Assembly: GCF_002936955.1 (NCBI RefSeq)
Contig: NZ_MPZM01000003.1
Coordinates: 92,912 to 156,911 of the forward strand
From: Oceanisphaera arctica
GTDB lineage: Bacteria > Pseudomonadota > Gammaproteobacteria > Enterobacterales > Aeromonadaceae
Direction of reading: 5' to 3'
DNA length: 64,000 nt
Shown here: one piece after another, positions 28,237 through 37,996 of the stretch
How positions within the stretch are numbered: the stretch's first letter is position 1
Layout of the letters: each line of letters begins with the position of its first letter
Program-made: the position numbers and the translations under genes
The notes under the pieces: generated by a model
Databases searched by the model: none
What the model was told of the DNA's origin: nothing
What the model saw: the letters and a program-made list of their open reading frames with translations, nothing else

Positions 28237-28737
28237 ATGAGTTCAGCCAACACCCACCCGGTATGGTACCTCAATACCCCCAAGCCGGGCCGCCTGGCCC
28301 TGACCCCCTGCCCCGGCACCAAAACCGTCTCTCTGGTCGACAGCCTGAAACAGCTGAGCAACAACGGGGCCGGCGCCGTGATCAGCCTGACCACGGCGGC
28401 CGAGCTGGCAGAAAAAAACCTCACTCAGTTGCCCGAGCTGGTCACCGCCCTGGGAATGCGCTGGCTGCACCTGCCCGTTCATGAAGACGAGGTGCCGGAT
28501 CTGGTCTGCGAAGACAAATGGCAAGCCAATCAGGTGGCCATGCTAACCCAGCTGGCCCACGGCAAAGACGTGGTGATCCACTGCATAACTGGCTCGGGCC
28601 GCACCGGCCTGATTGCCTATCGGCTATTGAGAGCACTGGGGGTCGAGCCCCAACAGGCGCGAGAACAGATCAAGGCGGTGCGACCCAACGCCTTTACCCT
28701 GCCCGAGCAGGACGACTATATAAAAAGACTGGGCTAA
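28237..28737 (+). CDS. cysteine-dependent protein phosphatase, dual-specificity-like
   Basis: The 166-residue protein carries the active-site loop VIHCITGSGRTGLIAY near residues 119-134, fitting HCx5R(S/T), where Cys is the nucleophile and Arg binds phosphate. The general-acid loop is probably LPVHEDEVPD near residue 87. The architecture resembles CDKN3-like and bacterial atypical dual-specificity phosphatases. The substrate is unknown. The gene stands alone. Confidence 0.8.
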   Translation: MSSANTHPVWYLNTPKPGRLALTPCPGTKTVSLVDSLKQLSNNGAGAVISLTTAAELAEKNLTQLPELVTALGMRWLHLPVHEDEVPDLVCEDKWQANQVAMLTQLAHGKDVVIHCITGSGRTGLIAYRLLRALGVEPQQAREQIKAVRPNAFTLPEQDDYIKRLG

Positions 28738-28814
28738 CGGCTCGGCGCCATAAGATCATGGCATAGTGGCTGCCAATCTCGCTTCGCTTGTGAATTTGCG
28801 CCGTATAAGCCGTA

Positions 28815-28865
28815 TAAATAGGCGCCTACGGAATTGATAGTGGCCATGAACTGGCCACTTCAGGA
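28815..28865. repeat. palindromic repeat cluster
   Basis: GTAGGCGCCTAC-like sequence (TAGGCGCCTACGG) is followed by GTGGCCATGAACTGGCCAC (28840-28858) and CTTCAGG. The same modules, in another arrangement, occur near 15.6 kb. They lie between the converging phosphatase and permease genes. Confidence 0.5.
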
Positions 28866-28925
28866 GAAGGAGCACAACAAGGCCTTCCACCCTTTGTGCT
28901 ATTACATGGATCCGGATACCCGGTG

Positions 28926-30239
28926 TTAGTGCGCGCTGGCCACCACATGGAAGTAGTAGATCATGGCCACGGCAATGGCATACACAGACCAGTGATCCTC
29001 GCGCCAGCGACCGGTAGCCAGCTTGAGGAAGGCATAAACCACCATGGCGGCGGCGATGCCGTTACCGGAGTTGAAGCTGAAAATGGTCATTGCCACACAA
29101 AAGAAAGCCGGCAGATACTCGGTGATGTCGTCGTAATTCACCTTCTTCATCGACGCCATCATGGAGATGCCGATGAAGATCAGTGCCGGTGCCGTGGCCA
29201 CAGTGGGGATCATAGAAGCCAGCGGCGACAAAAACAGCATCAGCGCAAAGCCCAGCGCCGCCACCACGGCGGTCAGGCCGGTACGGCCCCCCGCCTCAAC
29301 CCCCGCGGAGCTTTCCAGATAGGTAGTCAGTACCGGGCAGGAAAACAGCGCGCCAAAGGTGGTGGCGCTGGAGTCCACATGAAAATTCTTCTCGATGCCC
29401 GGCAGGTTGCCCTTGTCATCCAGGTAACCGGCACGACCGCCCACCCCCAGCAGGGTGCCCAGAGTCGAGAAGAAATCCGGAATAAAGAACGCCAGCAGAA
29501 ACGGCAGGTACTTCACATCCAGCGCGCCCATGATGTCCAGCTCGAACACCATGCCGTCCATGGACCCCGGCATCGCAAACAGCGACTCGGGCACCTTGGT
29601 GACGCCCAGCGGAATGCCGATGGCGGTCACCAGCAGAATGGCGAGGATGATGCCGCCTTTCACCCGACGGGCGGTAAACAGCATGATCAGAAACAGCCCC
29701 ACCATGGCCAGCATAGGGCCCATGGCGTTGAGATCGCCAAACACCAGCACGTTCTTCTTGGCGTTGGCTACCACTATGCCCGCCTGCTTGAAGCCGAGCA
29801 GGGCGATAAACAGGCCGATACCCACCCCCACAGACACCTTCACGCTCTGGGGAATGACCCGCACGATAAAGTCGCGAATGCCGAGAAAGGACACCAGCAT
29901 GAACAGCACGCCGCTGATAAAGACGATGCCCGAAGCAATGCTCAGGGGCACGCCGTCACCCAGCAAGGTGTAAGAGAAAATGGCGGCACTACCCAGCCCC
30001 GGGCCAAGCACGAAGGGCCGGTTGGTATAGAGGCCCATGGCCAAGGTGGTGAGCACCGTCATCACCAGGGTGACAGTCAGCGCCGCCGAGAACGGCAGGC
30101 CGCCCTTGCTCAGCATGCCGGGAATGACCGCCACTATATAGACCATGGTGGCGAAGGTCGTCAGCCCGGCAATCAACTCCGTGCGTACATTGGTGCCATT
30201 TTCCGGCAGTTTGAACAAACGATTCAACAGATTCAACAT
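28926..30239 (-). CDS. NCS2-family purine permease (AzgA-like)
   Basis: The 437-residue protein begins MLNLLNRLFKLPENGTNVRT and has about 12-14 membrane helices. The blocks ELIAGLTTFATMVYI, LGPGLGSAAIFSYTLL and SSAGVEAGGRTGLTAVV are typical of the AzgA/GhxP/PurP branch, which imports adenine, guanine or hypoxanthine with protons. Directly upstream on the same strand is a purine-deaminase-like gene, then a LysR regulator, so the three form a purine uptake and salvage unit. Confidence 0.88.
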   Translation of the reverse strand: MLNLLNRLFKLPENGTNVRTELIAGLTTFATMVYIVAVIPGMLSKGGLPFSAALTVTLVMTVLTTLAMGLYTNRPFVLGPGLGSAAIFSYTLLGDGVPLSIASGIVFISGVLFMLVSFLGIRDFIVRVIPQSVKVSVGVGIGLFIALLGFKQAGIVVANAKKNVLVFGDLNAMGPMLAMVGLFLIMLFTARRVKGGIILAILLVTAIGIPLGVTKVPESLFAMPGSMDGMVFELDIMGALDVKYLPFLLAFFIPDFFSTLGTLLGVGGRAGYLDDKGNLPGIEKNFHVDSSATTFGALFSCPVLTTYLESSAGVEAGGRTGLTAVVAALGFALMLFLSPLASMIPTVATAPALIFIGISMMASMKKVNYDDITEYLPAFFCVAMTIFSFNSGNGIAAAMVVYAFLKLATGRWREDHWSVYAIAVAMIYYFHVVASAH

Positions 30240-30263
30240 GGGGGGAGTTTTTCCTGTTTGGGG

Positions 30264-31382
30264 TCAGGTTGCAGTACGAGGTAACCGATAGCGGACATGC
30301 CGCTGCGGCGGGATCACCGGCTCGGCCGCCAGAGCGGCGCGCAGGCGGTCGAATTCGTCGGGCCAGTCGTTGCGCCAGCGGGCTTTCAGGGTCTCTGGCG
30401 CCCAACTGGCCTCAATGCCGTTCAGCATGCACTGGCGAATACCGTCCAGATCGAAGCCGAACTCTTCCACCATCACCCGGTACAGCTCGGCGCCATTGGT
30501 GTTGTGCATGTGCCAGTCATCGGTGCAGGGCACTATGTTCAGGCCCAGCTCGGCCATCTTGCGGATGGGATGCCGCTGCCGCCAGATATCTGTCTCCGGC
30601 CACTGGCTCAGATAATAGGTATTGGACGGGATCACGGTGAACGGCACCCCCTCGCGGGCACAACGAGCGGCCAGCTCGGGATTGTCGATGACAGTGTAAC
30701 CGTGATCAATACGATCCAGGCCAATCAGATCCAGGCCGGTTTCCACATTGCGCCAGTGCAGGCCGAACTCGGAGCAATGCCCGGTCAGCCGATAGCCGTG
30801 GGCCCTGGCCAGGCGATAGGCTTTCCAGAATCCTTCCACCGGCGCCAGCTGTTCCTTGTAGTCGATGCCGATGCCCAGCACATAGGGATGGGGGTGCGCT
30901 ATCATGGCCTCAACCATGGCCACCGCCTCTTCCGGTGATTTTTCCCGGTTGATGGAGGGGATCAGCCGCATCACCAGACCCAGCTCCCGCTCCACATCGT
31001 CACAGGCCCGGATCAGCGCCCCGTTGGCGGCCTGATAAGACATGCACACATCACTCGGATTCCAGAAGGTTTCAATATAGCGAATGCCGGTGGCGTGGGC
31101 GTCTTCTGCCACTTCACGGGCTACCCGGTAGTAGTCTTGTGGGCTGCGCATCAGGGTATAGAGAAAATTCAGGGCCGCAATGCCACCCCGGCGTTCGCCA
31201 TTGGCGCTCTGGTAGGCCCGGTAATAGCTTTTGGCCTCGGCCTCCGGCAGCGCCACGCCATAATGGCGGGCCAGATCCTGCATGGTAGACAGCCGCACGC
31301 CGCCCAACAGGTGGTAATGAATGTCCACCTTGGGAAAACGATGCAAAAATTCGGTAAAGGGCAAACGGGAACTCACTGCCAC
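30264..31382 (-). CDS. adenosine deaminase-like amidohydrolase
   Basis: The 372-residue protein fits the adenosine/adenine/AMP deaminase superfamily. DIHYHLLGG supplies the first zinc His pair, YRLTGHCSEFG the next His and catalytic Glu region, RIDHGY the conserved HG, and IVPCTDDWHMHNT the Asp pair. The motifs are divergent: adenosine deaminases usually show HxHLxG, HAGE and STDDP. It may act on another aminopurine or nucleoside. The gene lies 24 bases upstream of the purine permease and after a LysR gene. Confidence 0.8.
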   Translation of the reverse strand: MAVSSRLPFTEFLHRFPKVDIHYHLLGGVRLSTMQDLARHYGVALPEAEAKSYYRAYQSANGERRGGIAALNFLYTLMRSPQDYYRVAREVAEDAHATGIRYIETFWNPSDVCMSYQAANGALIRACDDVERELGLVMRLIPSINREKSPEEAVAMVEAMIAHPHPYVLGIGIDYKEQLAPVEGFWKAYRLARAHGYRLTGHCSEFGLHWRNVETGLDLIGLDRIDHGYTVIDNPELAARCAREGVPFTVIPSNTYYLSQWPETDIWRQRHPIRKMAELGLNIVPCTDDWHMHNTNGAELYRVMVEEFGFDLDGIRQCMLNGIEASWAPETLKARWRNDWPDEFDRLRAALAAEPVIPPQRHVRYRLPRTAT

Positions 31383-31477
31383 CTCTCTTGATGAAAACGA
31401 TGCGGGGGCGGATTATCTCTGTTACGGCAGCCGGCAGGAAATGCCGAAACTGATATGCCTGTGCCGGATCGGCACCG

Positions 31478-32389
31478 TTATTCGGCGGGGGGGTGGCGAG
31501 GCTGTAGCAGCTGCCAGCCGGACGCCAGTCGCTGGCTTAGCGTCTGCCAGAGTCGTTCGGCCGCCGGGCTCAGGGTTGCCTCATGACGGTAGAGGCGGAT
31601 TTGATAGGGAATACGCAAGCTGTCCGGATTCAGCGGCACCAGGGTGCCCCGGCTCAGCTCGTCGCCAATCAGACAGTCGGGCAGCCAGGCCACCCCCTTG
31701 CCGCGCAGCGCCATGTCTTTGTGCAGCTGGCACATGGAGGTTTCGAACACTGGCTGCAACTGGCTCAACGCCGGAACCGGCATCTGACGCTCAATCAGTT
31801 TGGCGCTGAAAGAATCCGCGCTGTAGCGTAGATAAGGAAGGGTGTCGGCCTCGGGCGTGAACAAGGGTTGGCCCTGCTCATCGGTGCCGCCGACCAGCAG
31901 GAAGTCTCCCTGCCCCAGACAGAAGTTGAGAAAGGGCGGCTGCATCAGAGAGAGAATATCGAAGGACAGCAGCAGATCGCACTCCCCTTCGGTGAGCGCC
32001 TCCACCGCAAAATCCACCCGCAGAATATCGATGGCAGAGGCCGACTCTTCCACCAGCTCGAGCAAGTCCAGCAAGGTGGGCGTGGTGAGGGAATGGGGCG
32101 CGGCCACCCGCACCGGCTTGAAGCTGGCCCTGGGCGTCTGCTGCAAACGTGCCAGACCCTCGCTCATCTGCTCGGTCAGGTTGCGGGCCAGGGTACGAAA
32201 CTGGCGCCCGGCCGGCGTCAGGCTCAGCGGATGGGTGCTTCTGTCTACCAGTTGCTGGCCCACCGCCGCTTCCAGCGCCCGGATATGGCGGCCAAAAGCA
32301 GGCTGGGTAATATGACGAGCCTCGGCGGCACGAGAGAAATTGCGCAGCTCGCACAGCACCAGATAATCCTCCAGCCATTTGATGTCCAT
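31478..32389 (-). CDS. LysR-type transcriptional regulator
   Basis: The 303-residue protein has the N-terminal winged HTH (WLEDYLVLCELRNFSRAAEA, then ITQPAFGRHIRALE) and a LysR effector-binding domain. It sits immediately upstream of, and on the same strand as, the deaminase and permease, so it may be co-transcribed with the purine unit it controls. The ligand is unknown. Confidence 0.88.
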   Translation of the reverse strand: MDIKWLEDYLVLCELRNFSRAAEARHITQPAFGRHIRALEAAVGQQLVDRSTHPLSLTPAGRQFRTLARNLTEQMSEGLARLQQTPRASFKPVRVAAPHSLTTPTLLDLLELVEESASAIDILRVDFAVEALTEGECDLLLSFDILSLMQPPFLNFCLGQGDFLLVGGTDEQGQPLFTPEADTLPYLRYSADSFSAKLIERQMPVPALSQLQPVFETSMCQLHKDMALRGKGVAWLPDCLIGDELSRGTLVPLNPDSLRIPYQIRLYRHEATLSPAAERLWQTLSQRLASGWQLLQPRHPPAE

Positions 32390-32555
32390 CTTGTTCCTCG
32401 CCTCATCGCAACCAGGCCATATTACCCCAGAACCGCGCCCTTATGCCCTGTTTAGCGCAACAAGATGGCACCCCATTTGACTGCTCATCATGATAAAGTC
32501 CCGGCATATCATCCTCTTGTGTCGGCCCATAGCGCCGGCCCCATCAAGGAAAATC

Positions 32556-33227
32556 ATGACCAGAAAAACCCTGATGTCCTGGAGCAGCGGCAAAGACAGC
32601 GCCTGGGCCCTGCACACACTGCAGCAAGATCCCGAATTCGAAGTGGTGGGTCTGTTCACCACTGTCAACGAGGAATTCCAGAGGGTCGCCATGCACGGCG
32701 TGCGGGCCGAGCTGCTGCACCGACAGGCAGACAGCATAGGCCTGCCGCTGGAGATCATCTATATCCCCTTCCCCTGCAGCAACGAGCAATATGCGGCGCG
32801 CATGGCCGCCTTTGTGGATAGCGCCAAAGCCCGGGGCATCGCCTGCTTCGGTTTTGGCGACCTGTTGCTGGAAGACGTACGCCAGTACCGGGAGCAACAG
32901 CTGCTCGGCACCGGCATAGAAGCGGTGTTCCCCATCTGGGGCACGACCACCGATACCCTGCCCGGCAAAATGTTTGCCAGCGGCCTGCGCACCGTTATTA
33001 CCTGCCTCGATCCGAAAAAAGTCCCCGAGCACCTTGCCGGCCAGGAACTGAGCCCGGCCCTGCTGGCCGAACTGCCCGAGGGCACCGACCACTGCGGCGA
33101 AAACGGCGAGTTTCACAGCTTTGCATTCGACGGCCCCATGTTCCGGCACAAAATCGATATCCGCATCGGCGACATAGTCCACCGCGACGGCTATGTATTT
33201 ACGGACGTGCTGCCGGTGCACGGCTAA
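32556..33227 (+). CDS. PP-loop ATPase, diphthine-ammonia ligase-like (DUF71)
   Basis: The 223-residue protein from ATG 32556 begins MTRKTLMSWSSGKDSAWAL, the PP-loop SGGxDS-type ATP-pyrophosphatase motif. ACFGFGDLLLEDVRQYRE and GTDHCGENGEFHSFAFDGP are typical of the Dph6/DUF71 family. Bacteria lack diphthamide, so its role here is probably amidation or ligation of some other substrate. It is divergent from the LysR gene. A longer frame upstream lacks a good start. Confidence 0.83.
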   Translation: MTRKTLMSWSSGKDSAWALHTLQQDPEFEVVGLFTTVNEEFQRVAMHGVRAELLHRQADSIGLPLEIIYIPFPCSNEQYAARMAAFVDSAKARGIACFGFGDLLLEDVRQYREQQLLGTGIEAVFPIWGTTTDTLPGKMFASGLRTVITCLDPKKVPEHLAGQELSPALLAELPEGTDHCGENGEFHSFAFDGPMFRHKIDIRIGDIVHRDGYVFTDVLPVHG

Positions 33228-33368
33228 ACGCAACGGCCCGACGGCGCCGCTGCCGGCCCGCATAAACAGTCCTTCTTGCTCGTCGGCCTCACGCTCCTTG
33301 CCCTAAACTGAATAGGATGCCACCGGAATTCATCCGGTGCGCACCGTGCCTACAGGGAGTAAATTGAC

Positions 33369-33806
33369 ATGAAACGTCAGCAACTATTCATTATTTCGCT
33401 TGTGGCCCTTGGGCTAAGTGGCTGTGATCAAAGCTCTAAAGGCTTCAGTCTGCCGCCTGGAGATATCGCGCAGGGGGAGCTGGTATTTAAGGATATGCAG
33501 TGCCTGAGCTGCCATACCATGGAAGGTTATGAACGACCAGAGGGGGATTGGGAATTGTCTGTTGCCTTGGGTGGCAAGGGGACGAGCCTGAAAACCTACG
33601 GCGAGCTGGTCACCTCGGTGATCAACCCTTCACATCGACTGGCAAAAGTCGATGACATGTCGGCGATTCAGGTTGACGGAAAATCGGTCATGCCGGTCTA
33701 CAACAATCTCATGAGCGTATCCGAACTCGTTGATCTGGTGACCTTTCTGGAATCGAAATACGAGCTAGTGGCTTACGAACCAACCAATTACAGCATTCAT
33801 CATTGA
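33369..33806 (+). CDS. c-type cytochrome lipoprotein
   Basis: The 145-residue protein has a signal peptide with lipobox (LGLSGC, Cys 19) and one heme motif CLSCH near residues 45-49. A Met ligand may be M in SVMPVYNN. It ends with a helix typical of the cytochrome c fold (VSELVDLVTFLESKYE). It is an electron carrier anchored in the periplasm; the partner is unknown. It converges with the P-type ATPase gene. Confidence 0.85.
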   Translation: MKRQQLFIISLVALGLSGCDQSSKGFSLPPGDIAQGELVFKDMQCLSCHTMEGYERPEGDWELSVALGGKGTSLKTYGELVTSVINPSHRLAKVDDMSAIQVDGKSVMPVYNNLMSVSELVDLVTFLESKYELVAYEPTNYSIHH

Positions 33807-33825
33807 TTGACAGGGTCTGTTGATC

Positions 33826-36531
33826 CTAGAAACGGCCCGACTGAAAAAGCCGGATCCGTATCTGTTTTTCAATTTCGATAACCGCAAATAACGCCATACC
33901 CGTGCCGAGGATCAGCATGCCGTCCGGCAAGGGGATGGCTTGCGTGGCGAACACCGATTGCAGGGGGGGCAGATAGGTCACGGCGAACTGGCCAGCGGTG
34001 ACTACCAGCACCGCCCACCATATGGCTTTGGTGCCGCGTATGGCCTGCCACGTCACGGATGTGCCATACATGTTGCGGATAAAAAACAGGTGAAATATTT
34101 CCATCACCACCAGCGTATTCATCACCATGGTACGGGCCAGTTCCTGCGAATAGGCCTGCTCGAGCGCATAGGCATAAATTCCGAACACGCCGCCCAGAAA
34201 CAGGGCCGCCACCAGCACTATGTGCCACACCAGGGTGCCCGTCAGCAGCGGCTGGTCGCGTGGGCGCGGTGGCCGGTGCATGGTGTTTTCTTCAGTCGGC
34301 TCGAAGGCCAGGGCGATACCCAACGAGACGGCGGTGATCATGTTGACCCACAAAATCTGGATTGGCGTGATCGGCAGCGCCATGCCGAGCATGAGCGCCA
34401 CCATAATGGTCGAGGCTTCACCCGCGTTGGTTGGCAGCGTCCAGCTGATCACCTTCTTGATGTTGTCATACACGGTTCGGCCCTCGCGTACGGCGGCGAC
34501 AATAGAGGCAAAGTTGTCATCCGCCAGCACCAGCTCGGCGGCTTCCTTGGCCGCTTCGCTGCCTTTCATGCCCATCGCAATACCCACTTCGGCGCGCTTG
34601 AGGGCCGGCGTGTCATTGACACCATCGCCGGTCATCGCCACCGTAACGCCGTGCGCCTGCATCGCCATCACCAGGCGCAACTTGTGCTCTGGGCTGGTTC
34701 GGGCAAAGACATCTGTGTTCATCACGGCCTCCCCCAGCGCCGCATCATCAAGCTGGTCCAGCTCGGCACCGGTCAGCACGCTTGCACAATTTTGCAGGCC
34801 AATCTGCCCCGCAATGGCCATCGCAGTTGCCGCGTGATCACCTGTGATCATCTTTACCCGAATGCCTGCCGCCTGGCACTGTGCCACCGCCGCCATCGCT
34901 TCCGGCCTCGGCGGATCGATAAACCCGACCAGGCCGAGCAGGATCAGGGAGCCCGCCAGGTCGCACTGCTCAAGCACCGTATGTTCGGGCGGCACTGGCA
35001 CCACAGCCAGGGCAAGCACGCGCTGGCCCTCGGCCGCAATCTTGTCAGCCTGCTGCCGCCAGTCGCCTTCGTTCAATGGAGCCATGCCGCCCACGGCGCT
35101 ACGCTGTGCCCTGCACATCGTAATAATCTGTTCCGGAGCGCCCTTGATGGCGATAAAGGCGTGGTTTTCATGATCATGATGCAGGGTAGCCATGAACTTG
35201 TGCCGGGCATCGAAGGGAATGACATCGGTTCGCGTCCAGAGCCGGCGCTCGTCGTCACCGGATATTCCGGCCTTTCCGGAGAGCGCCAGCAGGGCCCCTT
35301 CCATCGGGTCGCCTTCAACGGTCCACGTATCCTGGTGTCCTTTAAGCTCGGTATCATTACAGAGGGCGGCCACCCGGCCCAGCTCCGTCAATGACGGATG
35401 TTCCGGCACCGAGATGGCGCGGCCCGACACCTTTATCTCGCCCCGCGGTTCATAGCCCGTATCCTCGATGGTGTAGCACTGCCCGTCCATGACCACAGAC
35501 ACCACACTCATTTCATTACGGGTGAGGGTGCCGGTCTTGTCGGTACAGATAACCGAGACCGCCCCGAGCGTTTCGATGGCCGGCAAACGGCGGACGATGG
35601 CATTGCGCCGCGCCATGGCCTGTACCCCTACCGCCTGCGTGATGGTCAGCACCGCCGGCAAGCCTTCCGGTATGGCGGCCACAGACAAGCCCACCACCGC
35701 CATGAACAGCTCGGTCACATCGTGATGCTGTACCAGGTAGCCATAGGCGAAAATCAGTACGGCAATGGCCAGAATGAAGAGGGTAAGCCACCTGGCGAAC
35801 ACCGCCATTTGCTCGACCAGTGGCGTGGTCAGGGTTTTAACCTCGGCAAGCAGGCCGCTGATACGCCCAATCTCGGTCACAGCCCCCGTCGCCACCACCA
35901 CCCCCGAGCCCTGGCCGCTGGTCACCGTGGTGCCGCTGAAGGCCAGACAAGTGCGGTCGCCCAGAGCCGCGGCGGACGCGACCGGCCGGGTTTGCTTTTC
36001 CACCGCGACCGACTCCCCCGTAAGAATGGCTTCCTGAATATGCAAGCCATGGGCCTTGAGCAGCCGGAGATCGGCGGGTACCTTGTCTCCGGCCTCCAGC
36101 AACACGATATCGCCGGGCACCAGCTGTTCGCCTGCCACCGTGTGCCGTTGGCCATCGCGCAGCACGGCCGCCCGCGGCGCCAGCATCTGCCGGATGGCAT
36201 CCATCGCCTTTTCCGCCTTGCCCTCCTGGAGCAAACCGATAATGGCGTTGACGATCACCACCGCCAAAATCACGGACATGTCCACCCAGTGTGCGAGCAG
36301 ACCGGTAATGAGGGCTGCCCCCAGCAGGACGTAGATAAGAATATTGTGGAAGTGGATCAGAAAGCGCCGCAGCAGACTGCGCTTGGGCGGTGGAGGTAGC
36401 CGGTTGGGGCCGTGCATGTCGAGCCGCGCCAATGCCTCGTTGGCGCTCAGCCCCGTTGGTGCCGCCTCCAGAACAGAGAGCGCCTTTTCCTGTGACAACT
36501 CATGCCAATTATGTTGACTGCTCATGTGCAT
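33826..36531 (-). CDS. cation-transporting P-type ATPase (P2-type, Ca2+-ATPase-like)
   Basis: The 901-residue protein has all P-type landmarks in order: N-terminal cation-ATPase domain, TGES (171-174, actuator), PEGLP in helix 4 (288-292), the phosphorylated Asp 331 in DKTGTLTRNE, KGAPEQI in the nucleotide domain, and TGDGVNDTPALKRAEVGIAM. Helix 4 PEGLP with helix 6 NMITAVSLGIAL suggests a P2-type pump for Ca2+ or another cation; the exact ion cannot be assigned. It stands alone on this strand. Confidence 0.9.
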   Translation of the reverse strand: MHMSSQHNWHELSQEKALSVLEAAPTGLSANEALARLDMHGPNRLPPPPKRSLLRRFLIHFHNILIYVLLGAALITGLLAHWVDMSVILAVVIVNAIIGLLQEGKAEKAMDAIRQMLAPRAAVLRDGQRHTVAGEQLVPGDIVLLEAGDKVPADLRLLKAHGLHIQEAILTGESVAVEKQTRPVASAAALGDRTCLAFSGTTVTSGQGSGVVVATGAVTEIGRISGLLAEVKTLTTPLVEQMAVFARWLTLFILAIAVLIFAYGYLVQHHDVTELFMAVVGLSVAAIPEGLPAVLTITQAVGVQAMARRNAIVRRLPAIETLGAVSVICTDKTGTLTRNEMSVVSVVMDGQCYTIEDTGYEPRGEIKVSGRAISVPEHPSLTELGRVAALCNDTELKGHQDTWTVEGDPMEGALLALSGKAGISGDDERRLWTRTDVIPFDARHKFMATLHHDHENHAFIAIKGAPEQIITMCRAQRSAVGGMAPLNEGDWRQQADKIAAEGQRVLALAVVPVPPEHTVLEQCDLAGSLILLGLVGFIDPPRPEAMAAVAQCQAAGIRVKMITGDHAATAMAIAGQIGLQNCASVLTGAELDQLDDAALGEAVMNTDVFARTSPEHKLRLVMAMQAHGVTVAMTGDGVNDTPALKRAEVGIAMGMKGSEAAKEAAELVLADDNFASIVAAVREGRTVYDNIKKVISWTLPTNAGEASTIMVALMLGMALPITPIQILWVNMITAVSLGIALAFEPTEENTMHRPPRPRDQPLLTGTLVWHIVLVAALFLGGVFGIYAYALEQAYSQELARTMVMNTLVVMEIFHLFFIRNMYGTSVTWQAIRGTKAIWWAVLVVTAGQFAVTYLPPLQSVFATQAIPLPDGMLILGTGMALFAVIEIEKQIRIRLFQSGRF

Positions 36532-36637
36532 CCCGGCCCGGCTTCGGTTGTATGAATTCTAACACCGGGCACGGAAGTCATGGGATCAGGCATTACATTT
36601 AGCGCGATATCGGCTTGTTACCTGCCGCTACAAGGGC

Positions 36638-37045
36638 TTAGCCGTTATCCAGCTCAATGTCGTTAAGCTCACACCATTCCCTGAGTGCCGTCTCGGTGGC
36701 CTGCGCCTCGTACTGATACCATTGGTCGAGCATGTTGCGACGTTCCAGCAGCGACTTGAAGCGACCATAGGCGCCTCTGCTCCGGAATATGTCTTCGACC
36801 TTTTCGGCATCACCCGGCAGATAATTCCAGGCAAAACGCTCGGCCAACCGTCGGCCCAGATCCAGATCCCGCTTGTCCGGCAGGCACAGATAACGGTCGG
36901 AGCCCAGATCGTCCGGCATGGGCTCGTCACAATAGGTCGAGTCGATATAGACCTGTCCCGTTTCCTTGCAAATATACGTATCGGCTTCCCCCATGGGAGC
37001 GCCGCCAATCATTTCGAATGCGTCCAGAATATCGGTGAATTTCAT
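36638..37045 (-). CDS. UPF0158 family protein
   Basis: The 135-residue protein begins MKFTDILDAFEMIGGAPMGE and includes YICKETGQVYIDS and DRYLCLPDKRDLDLG, matching UPF0158. It is acidic and has no signal or membrane span. Function unknown in the family. Confidence 0.75.
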   Translation of the reverse strand: MKFTDILDAFEMIGGAPMGEADTYICKETGQVYIDSTYCDEPMPDDLGSDRYLCLPDKRDLDLGRRLAERFAWNYLPGDAEKVEDIFRSRGAYGRFKSLLERRNMLDQWYQYEAQATETALREWCELNDIELDNG

Positions 37046-37077
37046 TAAAAAGCCGCCTTTCTTCCTATCTTGTTACG

Positions 37078-37686
37078 TTATGAATCGGCCTGCCGCCTGA
37101 AACACAACCTGAGGCCCACCAGTGCCATGGCCAGCAGCAAGGCCAGGCCCAGCATGCCCAGCCATCGATTGAGCGGCCCCAGCGGCAGCCATTGCAGATA
37201 ATGCACCCGATACAGGCCGTTGATAAGCCGGGTATCCGCGCCCTGCTGGTGCAGAGAAAGTGTATCCCAGTTCAGGCCTATGCCCACCCCCGTACTGGTC
37301 AGCGCTTGGGTACCGGCAAGGGTTTCAATCTCGCCGTAACGGGCCGGATTGGCCGCCATGGCATCTTGCAGCAGCAAACGCAGCTGCACCTCGTCCGGCA
37401 GCACAAAGGGCGCCTGACTGCCCGGTTGCAGATGCAGCGACCGGCCTTGGCTTTTCACCAGCAAGTGCTCGCCCAGCACGGTTCTGACCAAGCGCACCTG
37501 CTGCCAGTCTGTCTTTGGGCTTACCAGCGCCGTCTGTTGCAACGGGTAGGTTTTGACCGCCAGTTGTTCATAGGCGCCCTCATAACCGGGCTTGATAAAA
37601 AACACCATGCCGGTGATCGCCCAGCCGAGCAGCGGCAGCAACAGAAGCAGCCCCAGCAGCCGATGAATTCGTCTTGTTTTGCTCAT
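37078..37686 (-). CDS. PepSY-like inner membrane protein
   Basis: From ATG 37686 the 202-residue protein starts MSKTRRIHRLLGLLLLLPLL with one N-terminal helix (including LGWAITGMVFF), a periplasmic domain with the strand/helix pattern of PepSY domains, and a second helix near the C-terminus (LGLALLLAMALVGLRL). PepSY_TM proteins are often linked to metal or siderophore uptake or redox functions; nothing nearby decides this. An alternative start 11 codons upstream is possible. Confidence 0.65.
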   Translation of the reverse strand: MSKTRRIHRLLGLLLLLPLLGWAITGMVFFIKPGYEGAYEQLAVKTYPLQQTALVSPKTDWQQVRLVRTVLGEHLLVKSQGRSLHLQPGSQAPFVLPDEVQLRLLLQDAMAANPARYGEIETLAGTQALTSTGVGIGLNWDTLSLHQQGADTRLINGLYRVHYLQWLPLGPLNRWLGMLGLALLLAMALVGLRLCFRRQADS

Positions 37687-37860
37687 TCCGGCTCTCTTGC
37701 GATTATATTTTGATTTCATTTATGAAGGGCCAGCGATGCCGTTCCCGCCCCTTGCAATGCTTTTTACCACTGTGCGGTCGGACCGCCACAATTTATCATC
37801 TGATAAGATGCCTTCGCGATATATCCATCAGACGGTTCACGCCGGAGGCATAAAAACTCC

Positions 37861-37983
37861 ATGACAAGCTCGATAACCCGAGTCGCTGACCATCACAAGG
37901 CCTGGCTGGTCCCGCTGCTGTGCCTGTTGTTTGGCGGCGCACTACTGGGGCTTTCTACCAACCTGGCCAAACTGGCGGGTTAA
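37861..37983 (+). pseudogene. truncated DMT/EamA transporter (N-terminal fragment)
   Basis: The 40-codon frame reads MTSSITRVADHHKAWLVPLL and ends FGGALLGLSTNLAKLAG before TAA. This is the usual first helix of EamA-type transporters (LSTNLAKLAGE...), so the gene is cut after about 40 of 300 residues. Immediately after it lies the convergent LysR gene of the pxp region, suggesting that an insertion or deletion joined the two. Confidence 0.5.
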
Positions 37984-37996
37984 ACCAACGTAACAT

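Noticed and set aside
28896..30284. 462-codon open frame opposite the purine permease
   Set aside because: His/Gln/Gly-rich, typical of reading a membrane protein gene backwards; the permease motifs are clear.
33940..35394. 484-codon open frame opposite the P-type ATPase
   Set aside because: Shadow frame; the ATPase carries all family motifs.
37739..37860. Small frame upstream of the truncated transporter
   Set aside because: Better explained as the promoter and leader of the transporter fragment; no family pattern.
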